A DNA stretch of 64,000 bases from JAUXJB01 sp965226855 (GTDB lineage Bacteria > Myxococcota_A > UBA9160 > SZUA-336): NCBI GenBank assembly GCA_965226855.1, contig CBDDEE010000026.1, positions 1-64,000 on the forward strand, given 5' to 3'. Within the stretch, counting starts at the first letter, position 1, and every line of letters begins with the position of its first letter. Shown here in pieces: positions 59,687 through 64,000 of the stretch. Below the pieces are notes generated by a model, which was not told the origin of the DNA, ran no database searches, and saw only the letters and a list, made by a program, of their open reading frames with translations. Position numbers and translations under genes: made by a program.

Positions 59687-60298
59687 ATGAGAGGACCCAG
59701 CCACGGCGAACGGAGACGCAAGCAGATCCTCGCTGCCGCCATGGACGTTGGCTCGGCCGAGGGGCTCGCCGGCCTCTCCCTGGCGCGTCTGGCGGACGAG
59801 ATCGGGATGAGCAAGAGCGGACTCTTCGCCCACTTCGGCTCGAAGGAGACCCTGCAGCTCGCCGCGATCAACGCGGCGGCCGCCGAGTTCGAGGGGGCCG
59901 TCCTCAGCTCCGTGGGAGAGACGGAGCCCGGCCTGGCGCGGCTGCGCGCCCTGCTCGGCGCCTGGATCGACTACGTCGAGAGCCTGGAGTTCCGAGGGGG
60001 CTGCTTCTTCTTCGCCACTTCGGCGGAGTTCGGCAGCCGCCCGGGCCCAGTACGCGAGCGTCTCGCAGCGCTCAACCGAACCTGGCTGCAGGAGCTGGAG
60101 CGCCAGGCCCGCGTGGCAGTCCGTCAGCACGAGCTTCGAGCGGACGCCCGTCCCGAGCAGCTCGCCTTCCAGCTCCACGCCCTGGTCCAGGAGGCGAACT
60201 GGGCGCAGCAGCTGCTCGACGACGGCGATGCCTTCGCGAAGGCTCGCAACACGATCGAGCGCACCCTGCACGACGCACAACCCGAGGAGACAGCATGA
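59687..60298 (+). CDS. TetR-family transcriptional regulator
   Basis: A 203-aa repressor: residues 9-55 form a TetR helix-turn-helix (RRRKQILAAAMDVGSAEGLAGLSLARLADEIGMSKSGLFAHFGSKETL, spanning several short motifs) and the rest is an all-helical ligand domain. An ATG at 59687 is taken because an upstream TTG would place the operator inside the coding region; no strong ribosome site exists, so a leaderless transcript is possible. The likely targets are its own gene, the membrane protein that overlaps it, and perhaps the CocE-like gene. Confidence 0.85.
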   Translation: MRGPSHGERRRKQILAAAMDVGSAEGLAGLSLARLADEIGMSKSGLFAHFGSKETLQLAAINAAAAEFEGAVLSSVGETEPGLARLRALLGAWIDYVESLEFRGGCFFFATSAEFGSRPGPVRERLAALNRTWLQELERQARVAVRQHELRADARPEQLAFQLHALVQEANWAQQLLDDGDAFAKARNTIERTLHDAQPEETA

Positions 60299-60714
60299 GC
60301 AAGCGAGACGACCCGAGTCGCCTACTTCGCTACAGCCTGCATGCGAACGCCGTGTTCTCCCTACTATCAGGTGGGATCCTCGTCGCTGCTGCCGGCCCCC
60401 TGGCAGAGTTTCTGGGACTTGTGGAGGCCCGCCAGTCGAGCGGACTCGGCGCGAACTTGATCGTGTTCGCGGCCCTGCTGTTCGGCCTGGCCGCGCAGCG
60501 TTCGATCCGGCTGTGGCTAGCGGGTTGCGTCGTCGGCGGCGACGTCGCGTGGGTCCTTGCCAGCGCCGGCCTGATCGTTGCGGGTCCGCTTTCCGCGAGC
60601 GCGAACGCAGCCGTGGCTCTCGTCGCGAGCGTGGTGCTGCTCTTCGCGATCCTGCAGTACGCAGGCATGCGCCGCCTGCGACCGGCGGACTCCCGAGCAT
60701 CCGCAGCCATCTGA
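60295..60714 (+). CDS. Small four-helix membrane protein
   Basis: A 139-aa inner-membrane protein with four hydrophobic segments (about 17-35, 50-70, 73-95, 100-122), short loops and a basic C-terminal tail. No family signature. The ATG overlaps the TetR stop (ATGA), so the two are co-translated and the TetR probably controls it. Perhaps a small efflux or stress membrane protein. Confidence 0.72.
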   Translation: MSKRDDPSRLLRYSLHANAVFSLLSGGILVAAAGPLAEFLGLVEARQSSGLGANLIVFAALLFGLAAQRSIRLWLAGCVVGGDVAWVLASAGLIVAGPLSASANAAVALVASVVLLFAILQYAGMRRLRPADSRASAAI

Positions 60715-60747
60715 GCGCGAATTCTACTCCGACCCCCGGCGACCGGT

Positions 60748-61740
60748 ATGCTCCCGGGCATGCGGCACATCATCTATGGGGCAGGGGCCATTGGCGGCTC
60801 CATAGGGGCCAGGCTCCATCAGCACGGCCACGACGTGGTCCTGATCGCCAGAGGAGCGCACTTGCAGGCACTCCAGGCACGCGGGCTCGTCTTCAAGACT
60901 CCGGACGAGACGGTCACGCTGCCGATTCCGACGCTGGCGCATCCCTCCGAGCTCCGCCTCCAGGACGGCGATGTCGTGTACCTGTGTATGAAGTCACAGC
61001 ACACTCTCTCCGCAATCGAGCAGCTGCGGGCGGCCGCGGACGACGAGCTTCCCGTGATCTGCTGCCAGAACGGGGTAGCCAACGAGCGCATGGCGCTGCG
61101 GCACTTCCGGCGGGTCTACGGCATGCTGGTGTTCGTGCCGGCCACGCACCTCGAGCCCGGCGTCGTGCTGCTGAACGCGAAAGGCACTGGCGGAGTCCTC
61201 GACGCGGGTCTCTATCCCTCGGGCGTCGACGCACGGATCGAGGAGGTCACGGCCGCGCTCGAAGACTCCAAGTTCAGTGCGCGCGCCGACCCGACCGTGA
61301 TGCGGCTAAAGTACGCCAAGCTGCTAGCGAACCTGAACAACGCGCTGCAGGCGGCGTGTGATGCTGGACAGCAGGGCCAGGACATCTCGAAGCTGCTCCG
61401 GGAGGAGGCGCGTACCTGCTACCAGGCGGCGGGCATCGACTGTGCCGGCCAGGAGGAGTCCCGGAAGCGCTGGAACGGCATGGTCGAGATCGCCCTCGTC
61501 CCGGGCCAGGAACGCTTCGCGGGATCTTCCTGGCAGAGCATCGTGCGCGGGCAGGGCTCGATAGAAGCGGACTGGCTGAACGGGGAGATCGTTCAGCTGG
61601 GGCGTCTTCACGGCGTGCCGACCCCGGCCAACCGAGCGCTGCAGCAGATCGGCAACGAGCTGGCGCGCGATCGCGCCAAGCCCGGCAGCGTGTCGCTCGA
61701 CGCCGTCCGAGCACGTATCGAGCAGGCCCGGCGCAAATAG
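60748..61740 (+). CDS. Ketopantoate reductase-like (PanE/ApbA family) oxidoreductase
   Basis: A 330-aa NADPH-dependent reductase. Start MLPGMRHIIYGAGAIGGSIGARL, with the nucleotide loop GAGAIGG near 11-17; KSQHTLSAIEQL and CQNGVANER near 90-115, and MRLKYAKLLANLNNALQA near 185 with the catalytic Lys. PanE would make pantoate for CoA synthesis, but the family includes other ketoacid reductases. Met at 60748 or 60760 could start. Confidence 0.82.
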   Translation: MLPGMRHIIYGAGAIGGSIGARLHQHGHDVVLIARGAHLQALQARGLVFKTPDETVTLPIPTLAHPSELRLQDGDVVYLCMKSQHTLSAIEQLRAAADDELPVICCQNGVANERMALRHFRRVYGMLVFVPATHLEPGVVLLNAKGTGGVLDAGLYPSGVDARIEEVTAALEDSKFSARADPTVMRLKYAKLLANLNNALQAACDAGQQGQDISKLLREEARTCYQAAGIDCAGQEESRKRWNGMVEIALVPGQERFAGSSWQSIVRGQGSIEADWLNGEIVQLGRLHGVPTPANRALQQIGNELARDRAKPGSVSLDAVRARIEQARRK

Positions 61741-61847
61741 GCCCGAAGAGCTCGATCGGGACGCTCCTGGGTCCTTCTGCGCCAGCCCTCCCGAACGGCT
61801 GGAGAGAATCGGCACCCAGCCGATACCCGAGTGGAGGACATGCGTTG

Positions 61848-63737
61848 ATGCTCCGAGTCGCCATCCATTGCGAAGACCAGAAGCCTCGCGTCTTCGAGTT
61901 CGATTCTGCCGAACGGGTGTCGTTCGGACGGGCTCCCGAGAACCATATCGTCCTCGATCCCAGCTACATCTCACGCTTCCACGGCGAGTTCGTGAAGGAA
62001 GACGACCGGTGGACGGTCGTCGACCTCGGCTCGAGAACGGGCCTCCGCATTGTGCAGCCCGACGCGCCGGAGTCGCCCAGCGAGCTCCACAAGGGAGATC
62101 GCTTGGTGCTGCGAGGCGGCGAGACGATCCACATCCTCTATACCGTGCTCCACGTCGAGCTGAAGCCGCCTCTCGAGCTCGGGGGCTCGAGCCTGGACGA
62201 CGGGTCGTCGACGACGTTCACCCTCTCGCCCATCGCTTTGACCAAGCTTAGCGAGGCCGCAACGCTACCCGACAATCTACGTTCCGACAGCGACAAGCTG
62301 GAGCTGCTGCTGGAGCTGGCGAAGGACCTCTCGCGTTTGGATCAGCTCCACGACGTGCTCGAGCGTCTTGGGGGGACGGTGTTCGAGGCGCTGCCGTCGG
62401 CCACCCACTTCTCCATCTGCGTCCCCTCCCGCACCGGCACCTTCACGCCTCTGTTCGGGGCGCTGCGCGACGGCTCCGCGGTGCCGCGTGAGGAGATTCG
62501 CATCTCGCAATCGATCCTCGGTCAGGCGGTCGAACGGCAGATCGCCCTGCTGTTCGATCCTGCCCAGCTGAGCGCTTCCATGTCGGAGAGCATCGTCATC
62601 AACCAGATAGCCTCGTCGATCGCGGTGCCGCTCCGCGGCTCGCGCGGGCACATCGGCGTGATACAGATCGACAACCGCACCTCGAAGGTACCGTTCAGCA
62701 AGAAGGACCTGGACTACACCATCGCGATCGCGAGCAGCGCCGCGTTCTCGCTCGAGCGGGCCCAGTTCCAGGCGGACATCCAGCGGATGTTCGAAGGCTT
62801 CGTGGATGCCAGCATCACCGCGATCGAGGCTCGGGACCCGACGAGGAGCGGTCACTCGCGCCGAGTCGCCGAGCTCTCCGTTGCGCTGGCAGGAGCGGTG
62901 AGCCGCACGAGCGCCGGACCGCTCGCCGGCAACAAGTTCGGCGAAGCCCAGCTCACCGAGCTCTCGTACGCCGCGCTGCTGCACGATTTCGGCAAGGTCG
63001 GCGTGGCGGAGTGTGTCCTGATCAAGGCGAACCGGCTCTACCCCGAGCAGCTAGAACGCGTCCTGCTGCGCTCCCGCTTGAATCGGGCCGCTTGCCAGAA
63101 CACGCTTCTGCAAGAGGCGCTCGCCGGCGACCTCCCGCGCGATGAGGCTCTGGCACGGTTCGAGAGCGAGATGGCGGTCACGAACCAGCGCCTGGATGAG
63201 GCCCTGGAGCTGATTCAAGACGTGAACGCGGTAGGCTACCTGAGCGACGAGCTCCTGGAGCGGGTCCAGCAGGTCGGAAAGATCAGCTTTCTCGACGATG
63301 CCGGGGAGCACACACCCCTCATCACCGCCGAAGAGCTCACGTCTCTCTCGGTGCGAAGGGGAACGCTCACACAGGAGGAGCGGAAGGCGATCGAGTCCCA
63401 CGTGATCCAATCGTTTCGGGTGCTCGAGCAAATCCCCTGGTCCGCGGACCTGGAGAACGTGCCGTCGATCGTGCTCGCACACCACGAAAAGCTCGACGGC
63501 TCGGGCTATCCGCAGGGCCTCTCGGCCTCACAGATTCCGGTCCGCGCACGTCTGCTCACCGTCTGCGACATCTTCGACGCGGTCACGGCATCTGACCGCC
63601 CATACCGCTCGGCCATGCCCATCGAGGGCGGCCTCAATATCCTGCGCAGCGAGGCCGCAGCCGGCGAGATCGATACGGACCTGGTCGAGCTCTTCATCGA
63701 AGCCCGCATCTGGGACCGGGACAAGAGCAGCACTTAG
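61848..63737 (+). CDS. FHA-GAF-HD-GYP protein, predicted c-di-GMP phosphodiesterase
   Basis: A 629-aa cytoplasmic signalling protein. An FHA domain at 1-105 (GR 27-28, SRFHGEF 42-48, GSRTG 61-65) is followed by a GAF-like domain (about 150-305) and an HD-GYP domain (about 320-620) with HD at 379-380, HHEKLDGSGYP at 545-555 and a RPYR motif. HD-GYP enzymes hydrolyse c-di-GMP. The gap between the HD and HHE motifs is about 160 residues instead of the usual 60-70, because of an inserted segment. The ATG at 61848 has a GGAGG site slightly upstream; a TTG three bases earlier is less likely. Confidence 0.9.
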   Translation: MLRVAIHCEDQKPRVFEFDSAERVSFGRAPENHIVLDPSYISRFHGEFVKEDDRWTVVDLGSRTGLRIVQPDAPESPSELHKGDRLVLRGGETIHILYTVLHVELKPPLELGGSSLDDGSSTTFTLSPIALTKLSEAATLPDNLRSDSDKLELLLELAKDLSRLDQLHDVLERLGGTVFEALPSATHFSICVPSRTGTFTPLFGALRDGSAVPREEIRISQSILGQAVERQIALLFDPAQLSASMSESIVINQIASSIAVPLRGSRGHIGVIQIDNRTSKVPFSKKDLDYTIAIASSAAFSLERAQFQADIQRMFEGFVDASITAIEARDPTRSGHSRRVAELSVALAGAVSRTSAGPLAGNKFGEAQLTELSYAALLHDFGKVGVAECVLIKANRLYPEQLERVLLRSRLNRAACQNTLLQEALAGDLPRDEALARFESEMAVTNQRLDEALELIQDVNAVGYLSDELLERVQQVGKISFLDDAGEHTPLITAEELTSLSVRRGTLTQEERKAIESHVIQSFRVLEQIPWSADLENVPSIVLAHHEKLDGSGYPQGLSASQIPVRARLLTVCDIFDAVTASDRPYRSAMPIEGGLNILRSEAAAGEIDTDLVELFIEARIWDRDKSST

Positions 63738-63850
63738 TCCCGGCGGGCCACTGCGGTCTCGCCGCTCGCGCGCCCAATCCCCAGTCGTTTTTGAGGTTTT
63801 TCTGAGAAACTGGCAGCGCACCCCAGCCCGACGCTGCCATGAGGAAACGG

Positions 63851-63927
63851 AACTTGGGGACGGTCCTTAATCGGAACTAATTCTCCGATCGGGCCAAGAA
63901 GTTCCGATTAACGACCGTCCCCAAGTT
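63851..63927. repeat. Long inverted repeat, REP/IS200-like
   Basis: Two arms of 28 bases match with one mismatch (63851-63878 and 63900-63927) around a 21-base loop. The arms start aacttggggacggtc and end taatcggaact, a sequence type familiar from REP elements linked to single-strand (Y1) transposases in delta-proteobacterial genomes (recollection, not verified). It is the end of the window, so the rest of the element, if any, is not visible. The 63738-63850 stretch holds no gene. Confidence 0.6.
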
Positions 63928-64000
63928 CTGACTTCGCTTCGGTCGCTGGGTTGCCGGGCGCTGCAAGTAGTTGGTTCGGCGCTTGCCGAATGGTTCCCGT

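Noticed and set aside
1..64000. CRISPR array
   Set aside because: No regularly spaced direct repeats were seen and no Cas genes are present.
63928..64000. Fragment of a transposase at the right edge
   Set aside because: Frames on the minus strand are open but too short to identify; only the inverted repeat can be supported.

Overview
The window is GC-rich, densely coded DNA with many GTG and TTG starts. Its gene content fits an uncultured delta-proteobacterial-type lineage (Myxococcota, Desulfobacterota or Binatota-like): an MSHA-type pilus operon, F420/LLM-type oxidoreductases, FHA and Ser/Thr-kinase signalling, MmgE/PrpD and acyl-CoA genes. The exact phylum cannot be fixed from the sequence alone. 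No rRNA, tRNA or CRISPR array was seen.

Layout. 1-11.2 kb: a cut-off TVP38-family membrane protein, a VKOR-DsbA fusion, an FHA protein coupled to a Ser/Thr kinase, an LLM oxidoreductase, an SH3 lipoprotein, a diguanylate cyclase and a PilZ-like protein, then an outer-membrane barrel protein. 11.2-24.2 kb: a 13-gene minus-strand operon matching the MSHA order I-(PilN-like)-J-K-L-M/N-E-G-pilin-C-D-O-P, with MshM and MshN fused and no MshF or MshQ. 24.3-25.2 kb: an Rrf2 regulator and a CGFS monothiol glutaredoxin. 25.3-33.9 kb: surface-glycan type genes (GT2, methyltransferase, MFS/spermidine-synthase fusion, Tmtc-like TPR glycosyltransferase), a KAS III-like enzyme and an MmgE/PrpD protein.

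33.9-44.2 kb is a zone of damage: an alpha/beta-hydrolase pseudogene, a frameshifted acyl-CoA dehydrogenase, a frameshifted tyrosine integrase, a serine recombinase whose tail runs antisense into the next gene, and a frameshifted methyltransferase, interspersed with intact genes. This may be an old mobile element in decay or locally poor sequence.

44.2-52.2 kb holds a redox and acyl-CoA locus. A minus-strand trio (nitroreductase, small unknown, DUF3237) faces away from a tight plus-strand operon (LLM oxidoreductase, large nitroreductase-like unknown, 77-aa unknown, SCP2-type thiolase, acyl-CoA ligase). Together they look like an undescribed catabolic or modification pathway: CoA activation, redox steps and thiolytic cleavage. 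52.2-57.5 kb carries lutABC for lactate oxidation, an SDR lacking its catalytic Tyr, and a DUF6909-like protein. 57.6-63.7 kb has a CocE/NonD hydrolase, a TetR regulator with a visible operator, a small membrane protein, a PanE-like reductase, and an FHA-GAF-HD-GYP protein. The right edge has a long inverted repeat like those of REP/IS200-type elements.

How the parts may connect: the diguanylate cyclase (make), HD-GYP protein (break), and the PilZ-like protein and MshEN domain of MshE (bind) form a plausible c-di-GMP circuit around the pilus. FHA domains beside the kinase and inside the HD-GYP protein suggest a link to Ser/Thr phosphorylation.
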